DNA from: Lunularia cruciata
Lineage: Eukaryota > Streptophyta > Marchantiopsida > Lunulariales > Lunulariaceae
Direction of reading: 5' to 3'
Length of the DNA: 64,000 nucleotides
Assembly: GCA_948567375.1 (NCBI GenBank)
Contig: OX419759.1
Coordinates: 33,395,493 to 33,459,492, forward strand
The notes under the pieces were generated by a model, which saw only the letters and a list, made by a program, of their open reading frames with translations, was not told the DNA's origin and did not search any database. A program made the position numbers and the translations under genes. Position 1 is the stretch's first letter. Each line of letters begins with the position of its first letter. Below are positions 43,321 through 56,476 of this stretch, in pieces.

Positions 43321-43619
43321 TTGTGCTCTTGTACATTTATATACAATTTGTGTAGAACTCATCTTTTACTCATCTTCATTGCATTTCTTTACTTTACATT
43401 ACCATTTTTGTACAACTTGGTTGGTTACAAATTTACTTTGCATTACTTTATTGTGCTTCATGGTTATACATGTTATTGTATCTTTTATAGTTATACCTAT
43501 TACTTTATTGGGCCTCATGGTTATACATGTTTCTATCTCTTTTATTGCACCTCATCCTTTATTCTTTAGTGCGCATCTTTGATGTTTAACTACTGATCTG
43601 AAGATGTAGTGGAACCATT

Positions 43620-43960
43620 TCAACCCTTGAAAAACTCTAACAAACCCATAGCAAAACGCTTATATCCTTGCCAAAACTTTGATGAACTTGTCGCAATACC
43701 CTCATGACCAGGGTAAAAGTTTGGCAAACTTACAACAAAACCTTCATTACCAAGGCAAAACTCTAACAAATCTACAATAAAACCTTCATGCCATGGCACA
43801 AATCTGACAAACCCACAATGAAACCCTCATGAAACCAAAAGAACTATCACAAACATGCAATGGAACCTTGATGACCATGGCGGAATGCTATCAAAACCGT
43901 AGCAAAACCTCACAACACCAATGGAACTATGACAAACACACAAAAAACCCTCACAACCCC
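43620..43960 (+). repeat. Degenerate 42-bp minisatellite
   Basis: About eight units of 40-42 bp. Consecutive units start at about 43,656, 43,698, 43,740, 43,782 and so on, each beginning 'acc(c/t)t(c)at' and ending 'aca(a)caaa' or similar. The units are well diverged. No coding role is evident. Confidence 0.7.
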
Positions 43961-43964
43961 AACA

Positions 43965-46900
43965 ATTTCTGTTTTGTTGTCAATTTTTAAATAAAATTTC
44001 ACTAGAATAATTATTTTGTAATTATTTATAAAAAATCAAGAGAAGTTCTTTTGTTGCATAAGATAAAAAATATTTGGATCTTGTGATACATATATCCATT
44101 AATGCATTATACTCTTTATGCAAATACAAGATAACCTTGCAAAGATACAAGTACTTGCCATTAAATGTGAAAAATAAATAAAGGAAGAATGGAATTTTCC
44201 TCTTATATGAAAGATGCAAGTATCTTGCTAGGAGGCATATTAAAACATATAAAGTTCTGCAAATCTATAGATATGCCAAAAACTACAAAACAATTGAAGA
44301 TCTTGCCACTCCAAAAAGAGCCAAGTGAAACTTAAACAAACTCCACTCCACTATCATTTGAACTACTCCAAACTTGGCACTAAGTGCTTGCACTATTGCA
44401 CAATGACTAGGTCACTTGCTCTACCCCTAATATCACTTGAACTACTCCACTATAACACAAATCATCAATACTTGAACTTCTCCTATTCCACTATTCTCAC
44501 TCATTGCTCTCACTTGAACTACAAGGAATATATTTCAGTGTTGGAAATTTAAGATCATCACTATAGCTCTTGACATGTGTACCATCTACTACACAAAGGA
44601 TACTCATTCTGCTTTTTTATCTCCTTTCTTACCTTGCTAATTTTTGCTAATTCTAAAATCATGAAATGAAACCATTTTGATTTAGCATTCCTATCTTTTA
44701 TTATCCTCTTCTCTCTAACTTGGAACTTTAGATACTATTTTATAAATTTCTTTTCATACTAAAATTTTCCACCTTTGTGAGCTTTTGTGCTTCACTTTTG
44801 GGCAACTTACATCTCTCCCTTGCTTCCATAGATTTCCTCTTTAATTTCAAAATATCTGAAAGATCTTGAGTAAAAGCAACTACATTTGTGGAATAAGGTA
44901 CCTTGCTTGGGGAAACTTTCTTCTTTTCCTTGATTCACTCTTCCTTTCTCTACCCTTATCACCTCATGCTCTCCTTTCCTTTCTTGGTCTCCTTCTTGTG
45001 CTTGAGGATCCTCTTTGGCATGTGTAGTTGGTTGAGGTGGAATGTCCTCACAGTGTGATCTTGAGTTGGGGTGAATGATGGGTTTTGACTTTCCTCAAGC
45101 CTATGCCTAGTGTACTCATGTGTCACTTGAGACACATGAGTAAGGACATAGGATGTTGACATATGAGATGTAAGGAAATGATTGTTGAGTGCTAGGAACA
45201 CTAAACCCAGGTGAGTGCAATAAGAGATATGCTTGTTTGTTTTGGGTTCCTAATCTGATAAAAACTTCATCCATCGCTTGCTCAAATGTAACTCAATATC
45301 CATTTCTTCATTTTCAACACCTAAATTTACTAGGACCAAAGGATAAATGTTATCATGGGTGCTAAGTAGAATATCCATTCTTGCATAATGAGGACATAGA
45401 TGATTCAATTTATCCTTGATCATCCTTCCTATGCACTTTGTCTTTCTAAAATCAAAGTTGTGTATGAGGCCATGTAACAAGCACACTTTTGTATAACATC
45501 TCTCCATTCATGGATTTGGGAAAGCCTTTGCAAATTTCCCTATATAGGTGACCATGTAACTGAAAGTTACACTCTTCTACACTAATTTTTTAATAGCTAC
45601 CGCCATATTTTCCATGTTTGTTTGAAATGTTCAAGGTCATAAAGATAATCAAGAATTTGACAATAATGGTGAGAAACTATTCTATACCTATCTTCATCTC
45701 CTACTTGTGGTTTGGACCCAATGGATAAAATCCTCAACAAAAGCCCCAATCATCCTATAGACACCATGCTCAATAGGTCCTAAAATTTCAAAATAAAAGA
45801 GGTAGCACACATCCACCAAAACTTGAACCCAAATTTTGCAAGAGATGTGGAATTGCTTGTAGAGAATTGTCACTATGCTCACAAGAAGGAACTCCTAACT
45901 TATGAGGGAAGGTGCACTCTATATTTGCTACTTGAACAACTCTCTAAATCTTGATTCTCTTGCAAAGTTGGCACAATTATGTTTTGTCCTTCCTCCCCAA
46001 TATGCCAATCTCCAAAATCCTACTTCATGGTGCACTAATTTTTTTCTCTCAATGTCACATCTTGGCGCCCAAAAGCATCACTTGGGATTTTACTCTAAGT
46101 AGGTTCTAATTTCTTCAGTTCTTGATCTATTCTTCTTCATTCATAGAGTTATTCTCATTCAAAGTTCTTCATCCAGAGAAAAGAGCTCATTTTGCTTTTT
46201 GAAAGATGAGACATGGACACAAATAAAGTAATAAGAATCATAAAATTAATAGAAGGAGAGGATGCATGACAAGATAGGATCCTAATTTGATTCAATTCAA
46301 ACTTGATTCAAATTGTGGTGCATAAAATTTTAGTTGGTAGATACTCATATACTCTTTATGGGAGTTTATTATTTTTATGCATTTATTTTATGAGTATTGT
46401 GTCAAAATTTTAATTCTTATAAATGAACTCATAAATGCTCTTATGAAAGCTTTTATTGAAATATCCTAATGTTGTAGGCGTATTGCTTGCAATAAGCAAA
46501 TTGATGGTAAAAGTAAGGTATGCATGTTGTTGAGCATAGTATTCACATTGAAATAGATTACAATTATCTTGTATTGTTTCCATTGGGATAAGGATATTTT
46601 CAAAAACATCATTGATATGGGTATGTGCATGCTATTTAGCACATCATTCAAGCCTCAAACAATTATGATATTCTTGAGCCATTCCCACAAGGATATAAGT
46701 AGTTTTTTCACTACTCCTTGTATTATTGAGGTACTTTTTGGAAGATATAAAATGTTATTGATAAAACAAAAGAAATAAAATTGGAAAATAGAAGGAAATT
46801 CTTGGTTTCAATAGCTATAAAGCTTCATAACATTTTGAGACTTCAACATAATAAATATATTTATCATTAGTAACTTTGCATGTTACATCATTATTGTGCA

Positions 46901-46975
46901 TCAACCCACATTTCCACTAATTAATTTCCGATACCTTTGCATGGTACACCATTACTATGCATCAATCCTTTATCT
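43965..46975. other. AT-rich stretch without a recognised gene
   Basis: Several short frames occur on both strands, but none has a recognisable domain or coding character. No RNA gene was seen. Confidence 0.4.
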
Positions 46976-48870
46976 TCCATGAGAAGCATGTAGAATGCCA
47001 AGTGTGATATACAAGTGCACAAAGAGGAACTATGGGAGATCAAAGCACACCATGCAAGGAAAAAGGAGTACTTGATGTGTGTGTGAGGATATCCTAGCAC
47101 AAATTGACCTTATCACCAATTTGGTCTTGTCTTTGCTCCTTAGTGTTGGTGCTTATACACATACCAAGTTTCTATGGGATGAATGATCTAACATCCATTG
47201 CAAATGAGATACCATAAAAAAACTACAAAAGGAAGAGATATCACCTAAGAGGTATACAAACATAGCAAATAGTTAATGCCTTAAGAGACGTCTATAGCAA
47301 AAATGAGACACCACAACAAAATTGGAGAAGAAAGAGATATCACATCATAGGTATACTAACATAAGAAATTGGTAATGCCCTTAGATTTGCCAAATGCACA
47401 TATGATATATAGATGCAAAAAGAGAATCTACAAGAAATCTAAAAGAAATCTAAAGGATGTTATAGACAAAAACTTATCAATGTAGAAGAGAAATAACTTA
47501 TCAATGTAGAAGAGTTGTAGTCATTGTATTATAAACATTTAGGGTAGAAATATATGCTTTTTTGGTGTTATCTATGTGTAAAAGGATATCATGACACAAA
47601 ATTGACTTGATTATTGGTTCAATCTTTTGATTGCTCCTCTTGAAAGTTACACCATCATCTGGCATCAATCCTTTGTACTCCATGAGAAGCATGTAAAATG
47701 CCATCTATCTAGACATCAAATCCATACCAAGTTATATATAAAAAAAATACCAAGTTTCTATAAGAATTATGCTCTAACATTTATAGCAAATGAAACCAAG
47801 CAAAAAAAATTATAGAAGAAAGAGATATCACCTCAAACTGACGCTGTTTCCTCTTAACTGATGGAATATTTGCACGATCGCATGAAACGCCAATAATTTG
47901 CATCTTCGCTATTTCCGTTCTAGTCTACTCGTTATGATTCGTAAAATAAAATATATTCTATATTTCTCTCCTCCGCCACATAAAATATATTTGTTTCTTA
48001 TTATTTCTATCTTGTCGATGCTTTAATGTAATAAATAGTGTTGTCCTCTTTTTGTCTTCCTTTTACTTTTCGTTTATATATATACAAAAAAAAAGCAAAT
48101 CGGTAATATCCCAAGATCTAGGTGCAAAAGAGAAATACACATGTGATATGTAGGTGCACAAAGAGAAATTACAAGAAATCAAAGCACGCCAAGCAAGGAA
48201 AGTCCTCATGGTTCAAACAACACTAATTTGATTCTCCTCTAAATTCCTCTTGTGCCTTACGTTGCACTCCCAAGTTCTCTTTGTTCACAAAAAACAACTT
48301 TGATTCTCCTCTCAATTCCTCCTTCCATCTTTTGACTTGTCTCTAAGGTTCTTCCTTGAATACTCTCAACCATTGAGGAAGGTGGTACAACATCATTAGG
48401 TAAAGTCACCATAGTCCATATGCCATAACACTTGAATGTCTATAGCAAATAGGACACCATAAGAAAACTATAGAAGGAAGAGATATCACCTCAGAGGTAT
48501 AAGAACATAACAAATTGGTAATGCCCTAAGATCACCCAAATTCACATGTGAATACAAGTGCACAAAGAGAAATTATGGAAAATCAAAGCACATTAGGCAA
48601 GAAAAGTGCTCATTGTTTAAACAACATAACTTTGATTATCCTCTCAATTCCTCATGTGCCTTACATTCTGATCCCAAGTTCTCTTGGTTCACAAAACAAT
48701 AACTTTGATTCTTCCCTCAATTCCTCCTTTTATCTTTTGACTTGTCTCCAAAATTCTTCATTGAATTCTCTCAACACCACCAAGGAAGGTCTCATGACAC
48801 CATTATATAAGGTTGTCATAGTCCATGCTGCAATAACACTTGAACCGTCAACCTCTAAGGGAATCTAATT
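46975..48870 (+). repeat. Block of degenerate long tandem repeats
   Basis: Units of a few hundred bases recur at about 46,980, 47,180, 47,290, 47,760, 48,120 and 48,440. Shared phrases include 'gcacaaagagaaattac', 'gaagagatatcacctc', 'aattggtaatgccc' and 'gatcaaagcac'. Order and spacing vary, so the array is old and rearranged. An unrelated insertion lies at about 47,838-48,093. Confidence 0.6.
47838..48093 (+). other. Candidate retroposed insertion ending in poly(A)
   Basis: A 256-bp segment of different base composition (several CpG, pyrimidine-rich parts) interrupts one of the degenerate repeat units after 'cacctcaaa'. It ends with 'atatatacaaaaaaaaa', just before 'gcaaatcggtaat' of the repeat. 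The terminal A run suggests retroposition, but I see no promoter boxes or target duplication. Confidence 0.35.
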
Positions 48871-51000
48871 GTCTCTAATGACCATAAAATGACCACATTG
48901 GAAAGTTATTCTATGCATTATATAATATCTTTAAGTTAACCTCATTACATGTTTGCTTGAGAAGTTAGATTGTACATGTATTTTACTAGGCCTATTTAAG
49001 TATGTATACATGAGATCTTCTCATGATCTAACCTTTGTGAGCTCTTAAAGTTTGTTACTCTTGTGGTAAATGGCTAAATAGTAAAAAGAAAGAGGAAAAA
49101 ACTATTATCCAAATATATACATCAACAATAAACATTCAATTAGGAGTAAATGTGAAGAAATATAATTTTCAAAGTTTTATATTATATCATGTCTACTTTT
49201 TTATTGAGAGTAAATAAAAGCAATATTATAATTTCTAAAGTTTGATTTGTGTGTTATCCATTGAGGGAGATAAGAAAGGAAGAAAGTACATACTACCTAC
49301 GTGCACTTTTATTTTTGGCTAAACTATCCATTTACATTATCAAGTTTAGACAGATGTACAATAGTGTGTAATCATCCATCATTACTAAAACAATTTATTG
49401 TTAGGTTTATATATGTATTTCTTAAATAAGTAAAATTTCAACCTAAGTTGATGAATTATCACCAAAAATAACCCTAGATCTATCTCATGATTTTAAATAC
49501 ATAGCATAAAGTACTTAGGATAGAAGTACAATCTTGGTTAATTATATTTCAAATTCATCAAAAGAAAATTATGATGAATATAATGATCATTGATCATGAG
49601 AAGAAGAAATTTTATACTTTTTAATAAAATTGAAAAAATTTTCAATTTGAGTTCAAAAATATCCACTTGTAGCATATAGAAACTATTGAGATATTTTATT
49701 TAGAATTATGTTATTTATAAAATATATACACTAGTAAAATTTAGTAAAATATATACACTAAATTGATAAATTAGTGTAATTTTAGGAAAAAAGTCACATA
49801 ATAGACCAACTCAAGTTAAAATATATGGTGATATAGCATCAAAGACATAATTAATAAGTTGAAGGTATATAAAAGAGTATAACAATATGGCACTCATGGT
49901 AAGCATAATAATAACAAATAATAAAAATTTGATATTTAGAAATTATTGGCTTATTTCATATCAAATAAAAATAATTTCTATATGTGAATTATGAAAATTG
50001 GTGAAAAAAAATATTTACCAAGCAACATTGGTTCATATCTAATTAAGTATATAATATTTCATGTATTTAGTACATGATGACATATTTTATAATCCTTGGA
50101 AAAAACATTATTATAATTTCAAAACTCACTAATTAAAGGACATCAAGTCTATACATTTAGATATATTAAATTAACCATTTGAATATTAAGTTGTTGGTAA
50201 AAGGAGAAAGAAACAATCAATAGGTATATAGAAGAGTATGCCTTAAAATATTCAAAGCACAAGAATTCCCACCTTAAAAGTTATCTTGTGCACACCTTCC
50301 AGAAATTTGTATCCATACAATGATACAAGCTTGATCTTCATATTGTTGCACTTAATCTATATCAGTTTTTTAAAAACATGTTTGAATAAGCTTCAAAGTC
50401 AAAGGAAAGCAAGTTCAATTGGATGGTAGTTAATCATCTAAATTTTAGTAAATAAATGCACCATAATAGATCATATTGTTATAATCTTAGTCCAAGACTT
50501 TTATTTTTGATATGTAAAGTATACAATGTTATTGTAGTTAGGTCTCACATGCATAGAAAAAGTGTTTGTTAAGTGCTATAGATAAATAATGACAATGATA
50601 GGTGTTGAGTGATGGTGAGAATGCTTTACATATGTGTTATTTTACTAGTGTAGGGGATATTCTTTTGGAGTATATCATAAAATTATAGCTCTACAACAAA
50701 GGTTAAGAGCTTTGGATCCAAATCAAGTTAAACTACACAAGATGAACATGAATTGATTTCTACATAACATAAATGATCAATTTAGCATCATTTCATCATC
50801 TTAGACATTTCACTAGAATAAGTAAGCATTTTTGTTGTAATTCAACATTAAAAAGATCTAAATTAACCCAGTTTACCATTAAAGAAAATCATGATTAATA
50901 CCATCTCTTAGCATGTGTACTCGAGGAGAAAGCGCAACAAGTTAGGGAGTGAACAAATAATATTGTACAAAGCCATATTTCTGCTCCATAAACTACTAGT
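48871..51000. other. Very AT-rich stretch without a recognised gene
   Basis: Long runs of A/T with no open frame over 60 codons of coding character. No feature recognised. Confidence 0.5.
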
Positions 51001-54000
51001 GAGCAAACTATGGATGTCAACTTGAACTTCTCTAAGGCAAGGTTCCTTTTGATAGAGAGGTAAGAATACTGATTCTTATAGTCTTTGAGGATTCATGAAA
51101 CAGAAAACGTGGGAGTACTATCAGATTCTAAGCACTTTGTTGCTAGTCTTGATTATACGAGGAAAGCATCATCCTATATGAAAAACACAAAATCGAATAC
51201 AAATTTTTTGTTAACAATGAAATATATCACAGTATTCAAGGAAAGAATTCTAAAGCTTTTTATCTGACTACTATGAGGTGTTACTACACAACCATATGGT
51301 CTGTCTTACTTGAATAGAACGTAAAGTTCAAAGTCTTTTATACGGTGGTGACAAGCCTGATGAACTTAAGGATGAAAGAGTACAAAAACATTGTTCTCTT
51401 ATATTCAATATACCCATTCCTTGGCAAAAAAGTTATCCTTATTAAGATACTCGTGTTTAGGGACCTTATATCTCTCTTTTGCACATCCACTCAGATGCAT
51501 CATTTAAAGGAATCTATTTTATTCCTCGTTCTTCCAATCCGTACGCTAGACCAAGTGATTGATTGACCAAGTGTTCCCTCGTTCGCTTCCGCATTCTTGT
51601 AATGAACTAGAACAGGGTATTTCTCCTTTTACATGTGAGTAAGCACGTAATGATAATATTGTTCGTAATGATAATTTTGTTCTTACATGAATGTCGTTGC
51701 TTTGTGTATATATTCACATCATCCCTTTGGTAACAATTAGGACGATTTAGAAGGAAGTCCTCATGTACAATTTAGAAAATTTAGACCTAATTTATCCAGA
51801 CGTTATTTCTACAACTTGACAATTGATTTAAACTTATTAAAATTTGCCACAATCTTGAAATAGATCTTAGATTTTCTTTACATCTACAACTGTAAAATAA
51901 TACAAAGACTGATAATAAACAATATACTTTGATTCAAATCAAATCTACATTACATGCTATCTGAAATCATATGAAGATGTGTCATACTCGACAAAATAGA
52001 AGATGGGACAACAAATCTTAGAACAGACAGAGAAGATTCCACATGTACAAAAGAAGCACTACATGCCAATTCATTCCGGAATCCACTACTCCACTGTGCT
52101 CTCATTTGCTGAGGGAAAGAAGAACACACCGAAAGTGGTCAAAGAGTTGTTGCAGTTGCCGAGTGTAGTACATGGTCGTGGGAATAAAAGGTGGCCGCGC
52201 CGCTCCGGGAGATGAGTCAAGGAACGCCGTGGGACCTCAGCAGATTTAGAGAACTCGATCCAAAACATAAAGTATAACCCCTTCTACGGTGGCAAGGATA
52301 GTGTTACGGTAATCTGGAGATTTTATATTATATAAAGCGTCAGAAGGGTCGGGATTCAGGTTAGATATCCAGGCAGGTTAGAGGCAGTTGTTGTACATGG
52401 ATTGAAAGCCTTTTGACAACTTACAAAAGTGAAAGTTGACTCGCGATGTTAGTTGCGAAGTGCCAGATAAACTTAAGTTGGAATAGTTTGGACTTCAAAA
52501 AGTCCACATAAACATATCTCAATGACATCGAAATAGGATGGATCACCGGATTGCTCTTCTCTTTCGTATGCGTGAGGTTTTGAGTAAGTAGGCCTTTCTT
52601 CCTGAAGTAGAGTTTCTACACAACTCGAATTTGAATGATTAATATAAGCTAAAAAGGCGACCGCGTAGAACAACAAGAAGACCCCATCAAGCCATACAAG
52701 GATGAGACATTGGAGGTAAAATACAAGGATGAGACATTAGAGGTAAAATACAAGGATGAGACATTAGAGGTAAAATAGGGCTAAACCCCAATAGTATCTC
52801 CCCCACCGCACTTAAACATGATTAATATGTTGCAAGATAACTTGCTCTCGACCGTGTATGAATACTTTCAAACTTGCATCCCTTTTGGCGATATTACAAC
52901 ATGGACAATTATCACAGAATACATCTATGTATGAGTGAACTCTAAGAATTGCCCCCTATTGCTGGTACAAAGACTAAGTTCTGCACGGATAAGTGTACAC
53001 CTCCTACCCCCCATTCTTAAGAAACCGCTGTTATCTCTTTAAAGACATAAGACGTGTTTCCGCTTCAAGGATATGTGACAGGGTGTATTTTTGTCTAATC
53101 TCTCTTTAGAGTTTTGACTTCCCCCCAGTAAATAAATATGTCTCTAAATGATACCTTTCCCGAAGCAGCTTACCAGCTATTGATCACGAACAAACAATTC
53201 AGGAGTATCCAGATGAACCTTTTCAAAAAGAAACCTCGACGGTGATATGAGATGGTCGACTATCATGCACATCGAGTAAAGCTGCTCGGATCAAAGTTCT
53301 CTTTTGATCTGGATAAGAAGATATAGAATGCATTAAAATTGTTTGTACAAGTGCTCAAATGAGAAGTTCAAGTATGAGAAGATGAGTATGTCACGTATCT
53401 TAATCACCCTATTGACATCCTATCAAAAGGTATGCCAATCTTCTGAGGTTATAAAACACATAAGACCTTCCGCTGACAAACGTATAATTGATGTGATCAT
53501 TCAGCTTTCTACCACCGTCCCGTATCCGTTTTGGATCCAGGAAGTTATTGGATCTGCAGTAGACGAAGGTAAACGCGTTTGAACATGATACAAACGAGCT
53601 TAACATTTTCAAAATATGTACTTCAAGCAATCGAACGCGATTCCTCGAATCACATCCACTACCGGATAATCATGATCCATAGGAAAAAGATGGAGCTATA
53701 AAGATTTTCCGAATCTTGAGTTAAGAGCCTCTTTTATATATATATATATGTCTCTAACGATGTGTGAATCCTCCACTACGAGCCCTATTCCACCGACTAT
53801 TATCCACAGACACGATGTGAAGCAGTCTTGTCATTAAAATGCCCAAACCATGCACCTTCTACAAGTTGGGTGCAACTCAAGTTTTCTTGGACAATTAACC
53901 AAAGCTTATAGTGTACGTCTTCGATGGATCAATCAGGACAACTTGTTTTTAACTAAATCTGGGTTAAGGTAAAAATAACTCGTTTAACGCAGTTGGTCAT

Positions 54001-54900
54001 CCTTGCGCAGTCTGAACAACGGTATCGAACTACTGTAAGAGTTTACTATTCATGTTCGTTGTAGTTGTTGTTTACAAGTCAATATTCAAAGTGGAATAGG
54101 CGATAAGATACTTTCCCAATGAAATTTGTTGAAGAAGTAGCTTTGAATCTCTTTGAATCTCTTTGAATTGACTAGAGAAAAACTGGATAGAATTTTCCAG
54201 CGTAATATTTAAGGCACTCCCTCCCATGGACTCTAGTAGGTTGGAATAGAGAGAAAAGCTTAGCACAGTACCTCAATATGAAATATATATAGTCTATTGT
54301 GGTGATACTGTTGTGTATCATGAGCACGAGACCTGTTGGCTTGAACATACCAATCCAATAATTGTAATAATTTGCCAGTAAGTGGCAAAATTTACAAGTT
54401 AGTCTTTTCGTGAATGTGCGACGTCGTTAGATAAGATATGTTGATTTTCACCCTAAAGGGATACAGTATCCAAAAATTTGGAACTTTTTCTTGAATATTT
54501 GAAGCCCATCGCTCCCACATTCCCTTCCGAATGAGAAGCTCATAAAAATTGCAACAAAAAAAATGTTTGATTGCATGAGTTTGCAGTACAGGCTTGACAG
54601 TAGTTATCTCGTTCTACACTGAAATTCAGAACACTTACTCAGACATTTTTCGACCATAGTCAGGAGTTCCAGTGAACAACCTAGTGCTTGTCCTCAAGAT
54701 AGATCAACTCGAATAATAGATGTTACATAGGGTGAACCATCAACTCAAATTTACAATCAAATGTAGTATCCACATTTCCAAATCATGCACTCTTCAGAAT
54801 CTGAATGACTCAATCGTGGCGGATGTCAATGTTAGTGAATCCAAGACGGATGGAGAAAGAAAGGGGGAGGACAGGGTGTCCGTTGTCGTCGCAGAGACTA
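51000..54900. other. Intergenic region of more balanced composition upstream of FREE1
   Basis: From about 51,000 the base composition shifts and CpG becomes more frequent. Several short frames (for example 51,085-51,267, 51,345-51,566, 52,003-52,215 and 53,343-53,582) are unrecognised. A short TA microsatellite is at about 53,736-53,750. I see no supported gene. Confidence 0.45.
52695..52775 (+). repeat. Three-copy 27-bp tandem repeat
   Basis: Three consecutive 27-bp units, with one base difference between the first and the others, each readable as nine codons (YKDETLEVK). An upstream stop lies about 60 bp away and a TAG follows the last unit, so the frame is short (about 40 codons). Its coding status is unknown. 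Confidence 0.85.
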
Positions 54901-55079
54901 TAGATGTGGTTACTCTGCCGTGGTTCAACGGAAGCCTGTAGAGAACGGAAAGGTGGGAATTCTTGTACAATAGCGGAAGTAATATCGTTATCGGAGACAC
55001 GTGTAGGTCTTACAGCAGCGGAGAGGGAGCGTGTCTGTCATTTAAGGTGTCGCTCCCGCATGAAGAACGGAAGAAGGGC

Positions 55080-55108
55080 AGGAAAGGAAGGAAGGAAGGA
55101 AGGAAGGA
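55080..55108 (+). repeat. GGAA microsatellite
   Basis: About six GGAA/GAAG units in the region upstream of FREE1, within probable 5' UTR or promoter. Confidence 0.8.
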
Positions 55109-55445
55109 TCTGGTCGATTCCATGGGAGGGAGTCGTCAAATGGAGGAAGAAGGAGGGGAGAAGAGGTGTTGAAGGTGGATTACACAGAAAGAACGGTGAG
55201 ACGGGTCTAGGAAGTTGCGGTAACTTTAGTGCATGGACTAATTGAAGGGTGGTCGTCGAGCAATTGATAGATAGATTGGTGGGTTGATTGATTTGCACGG
55301 TACGCGTAGGAGGAGGAAGAGTTTTGAGGTCTTTGAGAAATCGATCGAAAGAGGAGCAGGGGTTTTTAAGAAAGACACAGAAAGAGGAGACATTTTGAGG
55401 AGAGGAAAAGAGGAGGAGAATAACGAAGTGATTTATTTGCGAGTT

Positions 55446-55513
<68 letters not shown>
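55446..55513 (+). repeat. GA dinucleotide microsatellite next to the FREE1 start
   Basis: About 33 GA units end directly at the FREE1 start codon (55,514). GA/CT tracts are common in plant 5' UTRs. The antisense frame through it (Ser-Leu repeats) is an artefact. Confidence 0.92.
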
Positions 55514-55516
<3 letters not shown>

Positions 55517-56476
55517 CAAGGAGGGTATGGAGGAGGTGTGTATCCAGCACCGCCTATCCCACCTGATTATTCCTCTCTGTATGTGGGAAGCCCGATGACG
55601 ACGACAACACCGTATGGAGGATCAGCGCCTTCTTCTGCCCCGTCTGCCCCTGCTTACACCCCGGCTGCTCCGCCAGCAGCTCCATCTTATCATCAGCCCA
55701 TACCTGCTAGCAATTCTGGATCTTCTGCACCGGGAGCTTATAATTCTCAATTTGGTCCGGAGTATACACAATCCAATTATTCACCTGGTAACTCTTATAC
55801 CGCTCCTATGTTGAATCCTGACTCTTCTTTAAATCAGACATCTTACAGCAATTCATATCCACCTTCTTATGCGCCTGTAGTACCCTCATATCCAGCGGAT
55901 GTGCCTGCTTATGATAGATCATTTGGATTCGGGTTAGGATCGGCGCCTACCTCCACATCTTTCGATTCATCTGCTCCCGCACAACATTCTAATTACGGGA
56001 ATGCAAGCTTTGGGGCAGCACCGCAGCAGGTTGGACCTCCTGCTGGATATGAAAGTTATAGTAATCAAGGACAAGGGGGTTACCCGCAGGGTGCTGGTGG
56101 AGAAGGGGGCAGATTTGATATGTATGGGCATGCCACAGGATACGGGCGATCTGAATCAGTGCACCATAGCAATGGAGATGGAAATGACAGAAACTACGAC
56201 AATGGAGGGTTTCTAGACGTCTATGCTTACGACGGGGGGGATGTCGAGCCTTACGGAGCACGTGGAACGGGTGGAAGCTCGTGGTCTTCAGGCGGTTCTG
56301 TCAGCGTAGGTGGCTACAATTACCTTAATGACACCTCAGTTTCAAAGTCCAACAATGTCGTCCGGGCGACTCCCAAGTCGGACGGGGATTCCGACTCAGG
56401 GGGTATACAGAAGTTCCGCGTCAAACTGCTTCCGGAAACGAGGTCGACAGATTCGATCAAGGATGTAGTCTGCCAG
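55514..56476 (+). CDS. FREE1: FREE1 homologue, exon 1 (N-terminal disordered region)
   Basis: Encodes residues 1-321 of a predicted 668-residue FYVE-domain ESCRT protein. In Arabidopsis FREE1 binds PI3P and ESCRT-I/ubiquitin and is needed for forming intraluminal vesicles in multivesicular bodies and for vacuolar sorting. This exon is rich in Pro, Ser, Tyr and Gly, expected to be disordered. It contains a P-S-A-P motif at residues 43-46, of the type that binds ESCRT-I VPS23. A conserved segment begins near residue 297 ('KFRVKLLPETRSTDSI'). Exon ends after 'DVVCQ' at a GT donor (56,477). ATG is chosen as the first in the frame, just past the GA tract. The 340-codon open frame reads 19 codons into the intron. 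Confidence 0.9.

Noticed and set aside
48871-51000. tRNA or other small RNA gene
   Set aside because: I looked for tRNA A- and B-box patterns and found none convincing; the region is simply AT-rich.
55038-55550. Open frame of 170 codons on the minus strand
   Set aside because: It reads through the GA microsatellite as a Ser-Leu repeat and has no recognised domain.
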